Source: an uncultured Clostridia bacterium
GTDB lineage: Bacteria > Bacillota > Clostridia > Christensenellales > Aristaeellaceae
Length of the DNA: 36,430 nucleotides
NCBI GenBank assembly: GCA_946413245.1
Contig: CAMKJS010000027.1
Coordinates: 1-36,430, forward strand
Direction: 5' to 3'
Part shown: one piece after another, positions 19,023 to 26,634 of the stretch
Layout of the letters: each line of letters opens with the position of its first letter
How positions within the stretch are numbered: position 1 is the first letter of the stretch
Translations under genes and position numbers: made by a program
Notes under the pieces: generated by a model
The model's input: only the letters and a program-made list of their open reading frames with translations
Databases searched by the model: none
Told to the model about the DNA's origin: nothing

Positions 19023-20843
19023 TTATTCCTTCATGCATTCCTGAATCCATGCGATAAAGTTGGCTGTAGAAGAACCGACACGTTCAGCCTCAGTATGACC
19101 CTGCCCCCAGACGGTCTCAAAGTCTACCTGTGTACCATCGGCATAGGCTGCAGCCGCCAGCGCCAGATCAATTTCCGTACACAGGGCGGTGTCGCCCTGG
19201 TTGATTCCGGTGCGGATGCGCCAGTAGGTGACGGGTTCACTGGTCTGATATCCTTCGTAAGCGGGAGACAGATAGTACATGGGATTGTACATGTTCAGGC
19301 GCACATCCACCGTATTTCCCAGCGCGTCCTGCTTCGCCAGATCCTCCGCAAAGGCCGCTTCGTATTCGCTGCCCTGCACGAGCTCGGCCAGGATCGCGTC
19401 AAAGTGCGCACCATTGCCGTCGCCATAACCGAACAGCGTATTCTCACCCTGCCCGCGATCCAGCTGGTCAAAGGCAGCAATGCCCTTGGAGGCGTTCTTC
19501 AGCGCCTGGGTGAAGGCGGCGACGCTGGTGATCGTCACTGTGTTGGTTTCTTCATCCCAGGTAACCCATTCTCCATTGGCGTTCAGAGCAGCAATATAAT
19601 CCTGTTTCGTCTCATACGTGCCGCTCAGAGACAGAGCGGAAGATGTGCTTTTGGCGCGGGTGATGCCATCCATTTCCTCATAGGCGGTTTCCTGTTCGGC
19701 GTTCTCGCCGCCGAAATCAGGTATTTCACCATTCGCAGAGTCGGGCTTTTCCCCATTCTCGAAATCGGGTATTTCGCCGTTGCCGGGACCCGCAAAGCCG
19801 CCCTCTGTGCCGCCGAAGTTGCCGTCGCGCATACCGCCCCTGCCGCCACGTCCGCCGAATCCGCCGGAAGAAGTAGCAGTATACGGGAACTCCGTATCAC
19901 TCAGAAAATGCTCAAGGGACGTCTCAATAACATCCTTCACATAGTCGTAGTAGGTGCCGCTCTGCCAGATGCCCTCCTCACTTTCTGCCAGCACCAAGGC
20001 GGTGCCGTTTTCATCCGTCAGGCTCAGGCCGTTGATGTACTTTGCGAAAGCCAGGGCCATGCCGTCAGAGTAGGCCTGTTCCTCCTCACTGAGGCCGGAA
20101 CGGGTATTGCCCATGTTCCATTCATAGGCTTCATCCGCGATATCCAGATTGGTGATGGGACACCAGCACATGCTACCCTTCACCGCGTCACTTTCCGTCA
20201 TGACCGCGCCGATGGCAGCCAGATAGGGCGTGTACAGATCACTGTTGCCGGATGCGCCGATCAGGGCACTCTGTGCGCCGCCGCCGCTCATGCCTAGGGA
20301 AAAGATACTGTCCATATCGCCTGGCAGCAGGTCTTTGTTGTAGCGGGCATACCGAATCGCCGCCTTGAAGTCCGTCACACCGGCGGGAGCGCCCGCGTCA
20401 CGGCCCCGGGCACCGGCAAAGAGTACAATGATGCCTTCACTGGTATAGTCCGAAATGCTGCCATATCCCATGGAACTGGAATAGCCGGTAGGCGCGGCCA
20501 TGGCGGAGTAACCGGGGGTATTGACCGGAATGATCAGCGGGGCTGTTATGGCGGTATACTGACCGACGGTACCGGATTCATTCACGGTGCAGGTATAGGT
20601 TCCGTCGCCATTATCTGTGGCGGTAAAGTAAGCGCCGGGCACGAAGATGCCCATGGTCTCATAGCTGCTGTCGGCCGGGGTGGCTGCGTAGGACAAGCCT
20701 ACCTGCCAACATACGTCATCTGCGGCTTCATACTGCCACTTGGTCATATCGATCTTTGCGGGAACACTTTCACCTTCCGCAAAGCAGGATACGCAGGAAA
20801 ACACGAGGGTAAACGCTATCAGGCAGGCAAATATCTTTTTCAT
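19023..20843 (-). CDS. Secreted tannase-like serine esterase (subtype B)
   Basis: This 606-residue exported alpha/beta-hydrolase resembles subtype B tannases and feruloyl-esterase-type enzymes that cleave phenolic esters. Residues 1-22 are a signal peptide (KK, hydrophobic core, likely cut after CFA). The nucleophile is Ser186 in LGMSGGGAQS, and FAGARGRD at about 142-149 is the oxyanion region. His583 in WGQGHTEAE is the likely catalytic histidine. Residues 327-381 are a low-complexity glycine-rich insertion with two NGEIPDF units. VSC is not a clean lipobox. It follows the next gene by 14 bases, so the two esterases form an operon. The exact substrate cannot be fixed from sequence alone. Confidence 0.75.
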   Translation of the reverse strand: MKKIFACLIAFTLVFSCVSCFAEGESVPAKIDMTKWQYEAADDVCWQVGLSYAATPADSSYETMGIFVPGAYFTATDNGDGTYTCTVNESGTVGQYTAITAPLIIPVNTPGYSAMAAPTGYSSSMGYGSISDYTSEGIIVLFAGARGRDAGAPAGVTDFKAAIRYARYNKDLLPGDMDSIFSLGMSGGGAQSALIGASGNSDLYTPYLAAIGAVMTESDAVKGSMCWCPITNLDIADEAYEWNMGNTRSGLSEEEQAYSDGMALAFAKYINGLSLTDENGTALVLAESEEGIWQSGTYYDYVKDVIETSLEHFLSDTEFPYTATSSGGFGGRGGRGGMRDGNFGGTEGGFAGPGNGEIPDFENGEKPDSANGEIPDFGGENAEQETAYEEMDGITRAKSTSSALSLSGTYETKQDYIAALNANGEWVTWDEETNTVTITSVAAFTQALKNASKGIAAFDQLDRGQGENTLFGYGDGNGAHFDAILAELVQGSEYEAAFAEDLAKQDALGNTVDVRLNMYNPMYYLSPAYEGYQTSEPVTYWRIRTGINQGDTALCTEIDLALAAAAYADGTQVDFETVWGQGHTEAERVGSSTANFIAWIQECMKE

Positions 20844-20857
20844 CTAAACTTTTCTCC

Positions 20858-21841
20858 TTATTTCGTCTGCTGGAACAGCCAGTCGCGCACGGCTTCGATT
20901 TTATAAGCGTAATCAAAGGATGTCATATGCTCTCTGGCAGGCCCACTGGACTGCCCGTTTGCAATGGTGCTACCCTCCGTGAAGGTCACGAAATTCGCGT
21001 TATGGCCCTCCGCCACCATAAAAGCGACGGCGTCGTTCTGCGCAGACGTGTTCTCCTGAGCGCTCCACTCGGCGTGGCTATACATTGCATTATCTGCATC
21101 AAAGACCGCAAGAAGCTCAGCCTGTCCGGCGGAAGCCTTGGGGTCGCCTGCCGCAACGATGTAGAAGAAGGGCTTTTCCTCTAGGCCGCTCAGCTGGCTA
21201 ACATCCCACTGGCTGCCAACGAACAGGTAAGCCGCAAAGAAATCAGGATAGGCGATGCTCTCATAAAAAGAAGTCATGCCGCCCATGGACTGACCGGTTG
21301 TATAAATCCGGTTGGTATCAATGGAGTATGCTTCCGTCAGGGACTGAAGCATCCGCATGGCCACATCGATCTGGTCCGAATGATTGTGATTGTCATCCAC
21401 AATGGTCTCGGTGAAGATGGGCACAACCACAAAAGCGGGATGCTTCGCCTGTTCCGCGTCCGTTGCCCAGATCAGCCCGCCCCAGCCCTGGGTAAGCACT
21501 GCTTCCGCACCCTTGCCAACCACGCTTGAATCGGGGATGAACTGAATCAGCGGATAAGTCTGGCTTTCGCCATAACCTTCAGGAATGTGCAGCTGATATT
21601 GCAGGCTGGTGCCGGTTTCGGTGTCTTCATAGGTCATCAGCTGAAACTTCGGGGCGATCTCCGCGATCATGGTTTGCAACTCCGTGTCGCCTGATTTGTC
21701 AGTCATGCCGCCCGCGCCGCCGCGCATTCCGCCTTGCCCTCCGCCAAATCCACCGCGCCCTCCGCCAGGGCCTTCGCCGAGAGCCGGTACAGCAGTGCAG
21801 AGCAGCGAAAGCACAAGGGCTATCGAGAGAAATTTCCTCAT
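20858..21841 (-). CDS. Secreted alpha/beta-hydrolase esterase with Gly-rich linker
   Basis: This 327-residue exported esterase is of the group often called PHB-depolymerase-like or prolyl-oligopeptidase-like (LpqC/feruloyl esterase relatives). The signal peptide (about 1-22, VPALG) is followed by a glycine-rich linker to residue 46 (GGGRGGFGGGQGGMRGG). Ser185 in TTGQSMGGM is the nucleophile; the C-terminal EGHNANF holds the likely histidine and VAAGDPKAS the likely acid. The start has GAAGGAGGAG upstream. With the downstream tannase-like gene it suggests removal of phenolic or acyl decorations from plant material outside the cell. The substrate is inferred only. Confidence 0.8.
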   Translation of the reverse strand: MRKFLSIALVLSLLCTAVPALGEGPGGGRGGFGGGQGGMRGGAGGMTDKSGDTELQTMIAEIAPKFQLMTYEDTETGTSLQYQLHIPEGYGESQTYPLIQFIPDSSVVGKGAEAVLTQGWGGLIWATDAEQAKHPAFVVVPIFTETIVDDNHNHSDQIDVAMRMLQSLTEAYSIDTNRIYTTGQSMGGMTSFYESIAYPDFFAAYLFVGSQWDVSQLSGLEEKPFFYIVAAGDPKASAGQAELLAVFDADNAMYSHAEWSAQENTSAQNDAVAFMVAEGHNANFVTFTEGSTIANGQSSGPAREHMTSFDYAYKIEAVRDWLFQQTK

Positions 21842-22082
21842 ACTAAGTCTCCTCCTTCAATATTCTGATATCTGGTCTTACGCTTTCGCTGCTCGATATC
21901 GTATGCATCTTAGCACAGAATTCTTAAAAATAGCTTGAACAAAATGTGAAAGATTTTTGATTATGTCATTCTTAGGTTATGTCTGCGCTGCTGGCGTTTC
22001 GCCAGGGTGGCGGTCTCAATGGCAAAGGAGCGGCTATCCTATTGCCATGAAGCAGGCAATCTGCTTCTGGCACCAGGGATCA

Positions 22083-22318
22083 CGCGCGTGGACGCGTATG
22101 AAGCCTATGCGGAAATGCCGCAAATCAATCCCCATGGCGCAGCCAGCGGAACCTATCACCTGGCCCGGGGCGGCGGATGGAATCGTGGCGGTTATATGTG
22201 CAAAGTGTATGACCGTGGAAACTATCGCCCGGAATATGCCAACAATGCAGTGGGTCTGCGGTTGGTTTTGAGTGCTTGGCCCCCTATTACAACGGGAAAC
22301 ATTCCAATCGTGTGGTAG
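22083..22318 (+). pseudogene. Remnant of a formylglycine-generating-enzyme-like (SUMF1) protein
   Basis: The frame encodes the C-terminal part of an FGE-sulfatase-domain protein: DAYEAYAEMPQINPHGAASG, then TYHLARGGGWNRGGYMC, NYRPEYANNAVG and LRLVLSA. The RGG-W and G-LR-LV elements are the family's end signature. The preceding 70-80 codons in any frame do not continue the domain, and no start with a ribosome binding site is found, so this is a truncated relic. The frame runs past the normal end with WPPITTGNIPIVW. No sulfatase gene is nearby. The bases between here and the next gene (to 22430) show nothing recognisable. Confidence 0.7.
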
Positions 22319-22430
22319 AGAAGCTGGGAAATTTGCAGGAAGTTACGAAAAAGGCCAAAGGACAGAATCCAGTATCAGTTTGGCAGGCTTTCGTTTTTGG
22401 ATCAATCAGGGTAAATTCTTGTAATAAATC

Positions 22431-24281
22431 TCAGCTTTCATCATAATTCTCACTGATCAGGGCGACTTCTTTTCCACGGAAAGCAATGCCAATCAAGATG
22501 ATTTCTTTGATCCCTACCGCTTTCATTTCTGTGATATACTGTTTTTCTTTGATTTGCACAAGCGCCTTTGCTGCCAAGGCATCCAGACGCTCGGCTTCCT
22601 TCTTTGATGCTTTTAATTCAAAGATAAAGCCCGGAAGCTGCCGATCCATCGGGAATAGTTGAATGTCAAAACGCCCTAACCCGGCCTCCCGATTGGAACG
22701 TACAGAATACCGGTGATTGAGGATGGCACACAAGCCGATCATTAATCCTTGATAGAATGCTTCGCTGCCCGTATCATACACGCTGATAGATTCCGTCAGG
22801 TATGCCGCAATGCTTTGCTGCAAGCGATTTGTGTCCTTCTCGAAGATCGCCTGCTGGATCGCTGCCGCTGTGGATTCCGCGCTGACGGTATTCAGCCTGG
22901 ATATAATCTCCTTGGCATAAACGAAAGAGATTTCCTTATTTGGAATGGAAACCCGGCACATAAAGTTGCCGTCATCCTGCGGTATGATTTCCGTACAGCG
23001 AAGATACCCGGCGACCAGCAGAAAACTGTAGATACTGGATGGATTCTTTTTGACTTCGGGATAGATCACGCCGGTATCCACATAAGTTGTGACGGATATT
23101 CCCTGCATCAGTTGGCGAAGGTTTTCCATGATAGCGGGGGTGGCCTGCTCAATGATCTCCCCGATGATCTCATTGCTGCCGGTGGATTGCCAAAAGGCCT
23201 TCGGATGGCAGCTATCGTCCACATAATTGATGACCGACCATGGATTGAAAATCTCTGTTTGCCCGAATTGGTAGCCGTCGTACCAATCGCAGACTTCGGC
23301 CAACTTTTCTTCTCTGCCGTAATACATCAGCATTTGGGCCACTTCTTCTTTTGTGAATCCGAAGTAGCTGCTGTAGCGGTCGTCCAGGATCGTATTGACC
23401 TTCAGGTTGTTCATGCCGCTGAAAATACTTTCCTTCGCCACCCGCAGGATGCCGGTCATGAATCCATACGCCAGATCCGCATTATCCTTGAATGCCCCGG
23501 AAAATAGATTTCGGATAAAACCGATCACCTGATCGGAGTATCCACAGGTATAGCCCTGCTGGATGGGCGTATCGTATTCATCAATGATAATCACAGCCTC
23601 CCTGCCATAATGTTTGTGAAGCATGGAAGATAAGACAGCCAACGAACGGGAGAGCATGACTTCGTCGGCTTGCCCTGCTACGACGGTCTGATAGGTTTGC
23701 AGCTCCACCGCATTGCAGGCGGCACTGTCCGTCAGTTCCTGATGGCGGGCGTATTCGCCACGGATATTGGCGGCAATGTCTTTCAGGGCATTCTCCCAGG
23801 TCGTATATTTGACGTCCTTGAATGAGAGATAGATAACAGGGTATTGCCCCTGGAAGCGCCGGTAGTAATCGCCGCATTTCCAAATGGCCTTTTCCCTGAA
23901 ATATTGGGAGGTATCTGTTTTTGTCCGTTCAAAGAAAACGCGCAGCATATCCATGTTCAGTGTTTTGCCAAAGCGGCGTGGCCTTGTAAACAGGGAAACC
24001 TTGGGCAAGGAATCCAGCAAGTCCCTGATCAGCAGCGTTTTGTCGATATAAAAATACTTTGTAACCGCTTCAATATAGCTGGAAATACCGACCGGAAGAG
24101 GAAGAAGCTGCGTTCGGTTTGTCGCTTTCGTCCTGACGGCCATTTGCGTATCCGCCGGGATCAGCCAGGATCGCCCTTCCTTTTTTGCGCCTGCAACAGC
24201 GCCTTCCTTGCACAGCTGCTGAACACGACGGGACGAAACGCCCCACACCTTCGCCGCTTCCGATATCGTCAAATACTCCAT
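22431..24281 (-). CDS. HTH / AAA-ATPase-like / PD-(D/E)XK nuclease-like protein
   Basis: This 616-residue protein has three parts. Residues 1-42 are a MerR/excisionase-type helix-turn-helix (LTISEAAKVWGVSSRRVQQL). Then comes an AAA-ATPase-like domain (PF09820 type) with Walker A-like RPRRFGKT near residue 103 and Walker B IIIDEYDTP. At the end is a PD-(D/E)XK-like domain with FDIQLFP and FIFELKAS (the E-x-K). Proteins of this make are common and often multi-copy in gut Bacteroidetes and Clostridia; their role is unknown. The start was set at MEYLTIS because the upstream bases form the promoter and operators, although an earlier in-frame ATG (24377) exists. The leading HTH is unusual for the family and may allow self-regulation. 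A scrap of a relative lies at 18.9 kb. Confidence 0.8.
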   Translation of the reverse strand: MEYLTISEAAKVWGVSSRRVQQLCKEGAVAGAKKEGRSWLIPADTQMAVRTKATNRTQLLPLPVGISSYIEAVTKYFYIDKTLLIRDLLDSLPKVSLFTRPRRFGKTLNMDMLRVFFERTKTDTSQYFREKAIWKCGDYYRRFQGQYPVIYLSFKDVKYTTWENALKDIAANIRGEYARHQELTDSAACNAVELQTYQTVVAGQADEVMLSRSLAVLSSMLHKHYGREAVIIIDEYDTPIQQGYTCGYSDQVIGFIRNLFSGAFKDNADLAYGFMTGILRVAKESIFSGMNNLKVNTILDDRYSSYFGFTKEEVAQMLMYYGREEKLAEVCDWYDGYQFGQTEIFNPWSVINYVDDSCHPKAFWQSTGSNEIIGEIIEQATPAIMENLRQLMQGISVTTYVDTGVIYPEVKKNPSSIYSFLLVAGYLRCTEIIPQDDGNFMCRVSIPNKEISFVYAKEIISRLNTVSAESTAAAIQQAIFEKDTNRLQQSIAAYLTESISVYDTGSEAFYQGLMIGLCAILNHRYSVRSNREAGLGRFDIQLFPMDRQLPGFIFELKASKKEAERLDALAAKALVQIKEKQYITEMKAVGIKEIILIGIAFRGKEVALISENYDES

Positions 24282-24302
24282 GGCTGCGAACCTCGCTTTC
24301 TG

Positions 24303-24357
24303 GATTGCGAAATCATTATAACTGATTTCGCGAAATTGATCAACTATTTCGCGAAAT
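24303..24357 (-). promoter_or_regulatory. Promoter overlapped by TTTCGCGAAA operators
   Basis: On the minus strand TTGATC and TATAAT are 17 bases apart. The perfect palindrome ATTTCGCGAAAT occurs in the spacer (24325-24336) and again just upstream of -35 (24346-24357), 21 bases apart. A third, shortened copy (GATTTCGCAATC, 24303-24314) lies just downstream of -10, about 22 bases further on. Two-helical-turn spacing on one face of the DNA indicates a repressor array. Confidence 0.75.
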
Positions 24358-24488
24358 TCAGACGAATGATTGCGCATTATAGACTGTCATCATGAAAAGC
24401 CGCCTCCGAAGAAGCGGCAATTGGGATGTATAGGATCATGTCATTCGTAAATCAGCTCCACCAGGATGGTTTCTTCCGCCCGCTGGCG

Positions 24489-24703
24489 TCGGACAGTAGG
24501 AGTTTTGGACAGCCCCTGCTGTTCAGACATCACGGATTCGGGAATCCCCTGTTTTCGGACACTGGATTTATCCCAAACCCTGTCATTCGGACAGAACGGC
24601 TCAAAGAGGTTTCCAAGGAGGAAAGCCCCTTCCTTCGGACAGTTGGTTCATTGAAACCCTAAGCTCCGGACAGTGGGTTTCGTGAACCCCTTCCTTCGGA
24701 CAG
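24489..24703. repeat. Degenerate TCGGACAG repeat array with mini-hairpins
   Basis: TCGGACAG or a one- or two-base variant occurs at 24489, 24506, 24523, 24555, 24587, 24635, 24666 and 24696. The intervals are near 17, 17, 32, 32, 48, 31 and 30. After several copies comes a short inverted repeat: GGATTC-GG-GAATCC at 24534-24547, GGTTcattgaAACC at 24645-24658 and GGGTTTcgtGAACCC at 24675-24689. The last two full units also share CCCCTTCCTTCGGACAG. No gene fits; the stretch from 24378 to 24790 is otherwise empty apart from a small imperfect hairpin near 24399-24418. Confidence 0.65.
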
Positions 24704-24790
24704 ATTAAATCTGGACAATCTCCACAAACTAATACTGTAAGCTTAGTATTTTGACTAATATCAAGGGAAGATAGCCGTTGCTAAACGAAA

Positions 24791-24820
24791 ATGCGGCCGA
24801 ACCATAATCGGTGCGGTCGC
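24791..24820 (-). terminator. Terminator after the double-glycine peptide gene
   Basis: On the minus strand GCGACCGCACC and GGTTCGGCCGC pair with one mismatch and a G-T pair around a 6-base loop (GATTAT), followed by ATTTTCGTTT. It is about 40 bases after the peptide stop and would end a short, single-gene transcript. Confidence 0.65.
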
Positions 24821-24858
24821 GGAACTGCTTTTTCAATATCGGTATTTTGTTCTGATCA

Positions 24859-25002
24859 TTACCAACTGCCTGTAGCGCCGCCACTCTTGTCGTTATCAGA
24901 ATCCTCATCATCGTCATAGAGGTTATGGGGAGGGGGGACGACTATTCCACCGTTCACCATTTCCAGTTCATTCATATTCAGTTCCATTTTATTGGTATTC
25001 AT
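24859..25002 (-). CDS. Small double-glycine-leader peptide (bacteriocin-like or signal)
   Basis: This is a 47-residue open frame with a strong ribosome binding site (GGAGGAAAAGATA before ATG). Residues 1-19, MNTNKMELNMNELEMVNGG, match the double-glycine leader cut and exported by C39-peptidase ABC transporters: GG at -2/-1, with hydrophobic Val at -4, Leu at -7 and Leu at -12. The remaining 28 residues are IVVPPPHNLYDDDED, then SDNDKSGGATGSW, an acidic, cysteine-free peptide with three prolines and a C-terminal Trp. It has its own terminator. No transporter, immunity protein or modifying enzyme is in the window, so it could be an orphan bacteriocin, a quorum-type signal or a precursor handled elsewhere. 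Confidence 0.7.
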   Translation of the reverse strand: MNTNKMELNMNELEMVNGGIVVPPPHNLYDDDEDSDNDKSGGATGSW

Positions 25003-25167
25003 TATCTTTTCCTCCTTACGCTGTGCGTAGTATCTGCAGGAACTTCATTGCCCTTGCACCTGTTCATACGCAGCAGCGGAAGAGGATGGCAGTTGGAAAG
25101 AAACCGAAGTTGGCCTTCTGAAAATTTTTATCTGATTTTTCTGAGACCTTTGGGGACTGCCCGGATC

Positions 25168-26631
25168 CTATGCCTGCTCCACCGCCTCGCGCCAGCCGGC
25201 TTCCTTCAGGCGGCGCAGGGCTTCGTCCATCCGGGGCAGATAGGGCTGGTAGCACAGGTTGCCGAACACGCTGTCGCGGTAGACGCCGGCGGAGAGGCCC
25301 GCCATATAGGCGGCGCCGATGCCGGAGAGCTCCTCCGCGTCGGGGCAGGCCACCTCCACTCCCAGCAGATCGCTCTGGAAGCGCATCAGGTATTGGTTCC
25401 GCGTGGGGCCGCCATCCACCCGGAGCAGCGGAAGGACCATGCCGGTGTCCTTTTCCATGGCGCGGATGACATCCGTGATCTGATAGACGATGCTGTCCAG
25501 GGCTGCGCGGACGATCTCGGCCTTGCCGGTCAGCCGGGTCATCCCCAGGATCACAGCCTTGGCCTCGCTGCGCCAGTAAGGTGCGCCGAGACCGGAGAAG
25601 GCCGGCACCAGATAGGTGGTGTCCGCGGGATTCGCGGAGAGGGCCAGCGCCTCGGTTTCGCCGGCCGAGGCGATCAGCCCCAGGCTGTCCTTCAGCCAGG
25701 TGATGACGGCGCCGGTGTAATTGATGTTGCCCTCCATCACATAGTTGACGCGGCCTTTGTATTTCCATGCGAGGGAGGTCACCAACCCGTTTTTTGAGCG
25801 GACTGGATGCTCCCCGATATTCATCATGATGGAGGAGCCGGTGCCGTATGTGGCCTTGGCCATGCCGGGATGCAGACAGCCGTGGCCGAAGAGAGCGGCG
25901 TGGCTGTCCCCCAGCACCCCGCACACGGGAATGGGCCTCCGGAGCAGACCGCCCAGATCCGTCTCGCCGAAGACGGCGTCCGAAGCCGTGATCTCCGGCA
26001 GGTCCGCCGGCCCGATGCCGTAGGCCCGGCAGATCTCCTCATCCCAGCTCAGGGTCTGAATATTGAACAGCTGGGTGCGGGAGGCGTTGGAGTAATCCGT
26101 GCGGTACTGACCGGTGAGCTTCCAGACCAGCCAGGTGTCCACCGTTCCCATGCAGAGCCGATGGGCTTTCCGGAGCTCTTCCGTGGCGGGGAAATTCCGG
26201 AGGATCCAGGCCAGCTTGGCGGCCGGGAAGTAGGGAGAGATGGGGATGCCTGTGTGGGTGCGCACCGTTTCGCCGATGCCGGTTTTTTCGATCTCCGCGC
26301 ACAGCTCGCTGGCCCGGGCGCACTGCCACACGATGGCGTCGCATACGGGCCGGCCGGTGACCCGGTCCCAGGCCACGGAGGTTTCGCGCTGGTTGCTGAT
26401 CCCCATGCAGACGATTTCATCCGGATCCGCCCCCGCCTTCTCGCAGACCCTGCGGACAACCGCCAGCAGGTTGGAGAAGATCTCTTCCGGATCATGGGAG
26501 ACCCAGCCGGCCTCATTGATGATCTGGTGATGGGGCAGATCGGCGCGGGCAAGCAGCCGGCCTTCTTCATCAAACAGCAGGGCTTTGGTTCCCTGGGTGC
26601 TCTGATCCACGGACAGCACGTATTTCGGCAT
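25168..26631 (-). CDS. FGGY-family carbohydrate kinase, glycerol-kinase-like
   Basis: This 487-residue ATP-dependent sugar/polyol kinase belongs to the glycerol kinase branch of FGGY kinases: DQSTQGTKALLF phosphate loop, GISNQRET (78-84), ISPYFPAAKLAW with Tyr134, and the base Asp242 in LGDSHAALFG. Residues that hold glycerol in E. coli GlpK (Arg, Glu, Trp, Tyr, Asp) are kept, but the Gln after the catalytic Asp is Ser243. The pocket therefore probably takes a different substrate with a glycerol or dihydroxyacetone-like end. It starts 3 bases after the transketolase stop, with a GGAGGG site. Context points to a ketose kinase working between an isomerase and a split transketolase. Confidence 0.88.
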   Translation of the reverse strand: MPKYVLSVDQSTQGTKALLFDEEGRLLARADLPHHQIINEAGWVSHDPEEIFSNLLAVVRRVCEKAGADPDEIVCMGISNQRETSVAWDRVTGRPVCDAIVWQCARASELCAEIEKTGIGETVRTHTGIPISPYFPAAKLAWILRNFPATEELRKAHRLCMGTVDTWLVWKLTGQYRTDYSNASRTQLFNIQTLSWDEEICRAYGIGPADLPEITASDAVFGETDLGGLLRRPIPVCGVLGDSHAALFGHGCLHPGMAKATYGTGSSIMMNIGEHPVRSKNGLVTSLAWKYKGRVNYVMEGNINYTGAVITWLKDSLGLIASAGETEALALSANPADTTYLVPAFSGLGAPYWRSEAKAVILGMTRLTGKAEIVRAALDSIVYQITDVIRAMEKDTGMVLPLLRVDGGPTRNQYLMRFQSDLLGVEVACPDAEELSGIGAAYMAGLSAGVYRDSVFGNLCYQPYLPRMDEALRRLKEAGWREAVEQA

Positions 26632-26634
26632 GAA

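Noticed and set aside
22083..22318. Variable protein of a diversity-generating retroelement (FGE/C-type lectin fold end)
   Set aside because: No reverse transcriptase and no template repeat with adenine-biased differences were seen; the gene is simply truncated.
24399..24418. Intrinsic terminator upstream of the AAA-ATPase-like gene
   Set aside because: The stem is short with a mismatch, and there is no T run on either strand.
24489..24703. CRISPR array
   Set aside because: The repeated element is only about 8 bases, the intervals are unequal and the intervening sequences are themselves similar; no cas gene is near.
24920..24945. Frameshift in the C-run of the double-glycine peptide gene
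   Set aside because: Careful codon counting shows the frame runs unbroken through the six-C and four-C runs to a TAA after Trp47.
18507..25002. Direct repeat of the tRNA-Ala 3' end as the far attachment site
   Set aside because: No second copy of the T-arm/acceptor sequence was found by eye in the window.
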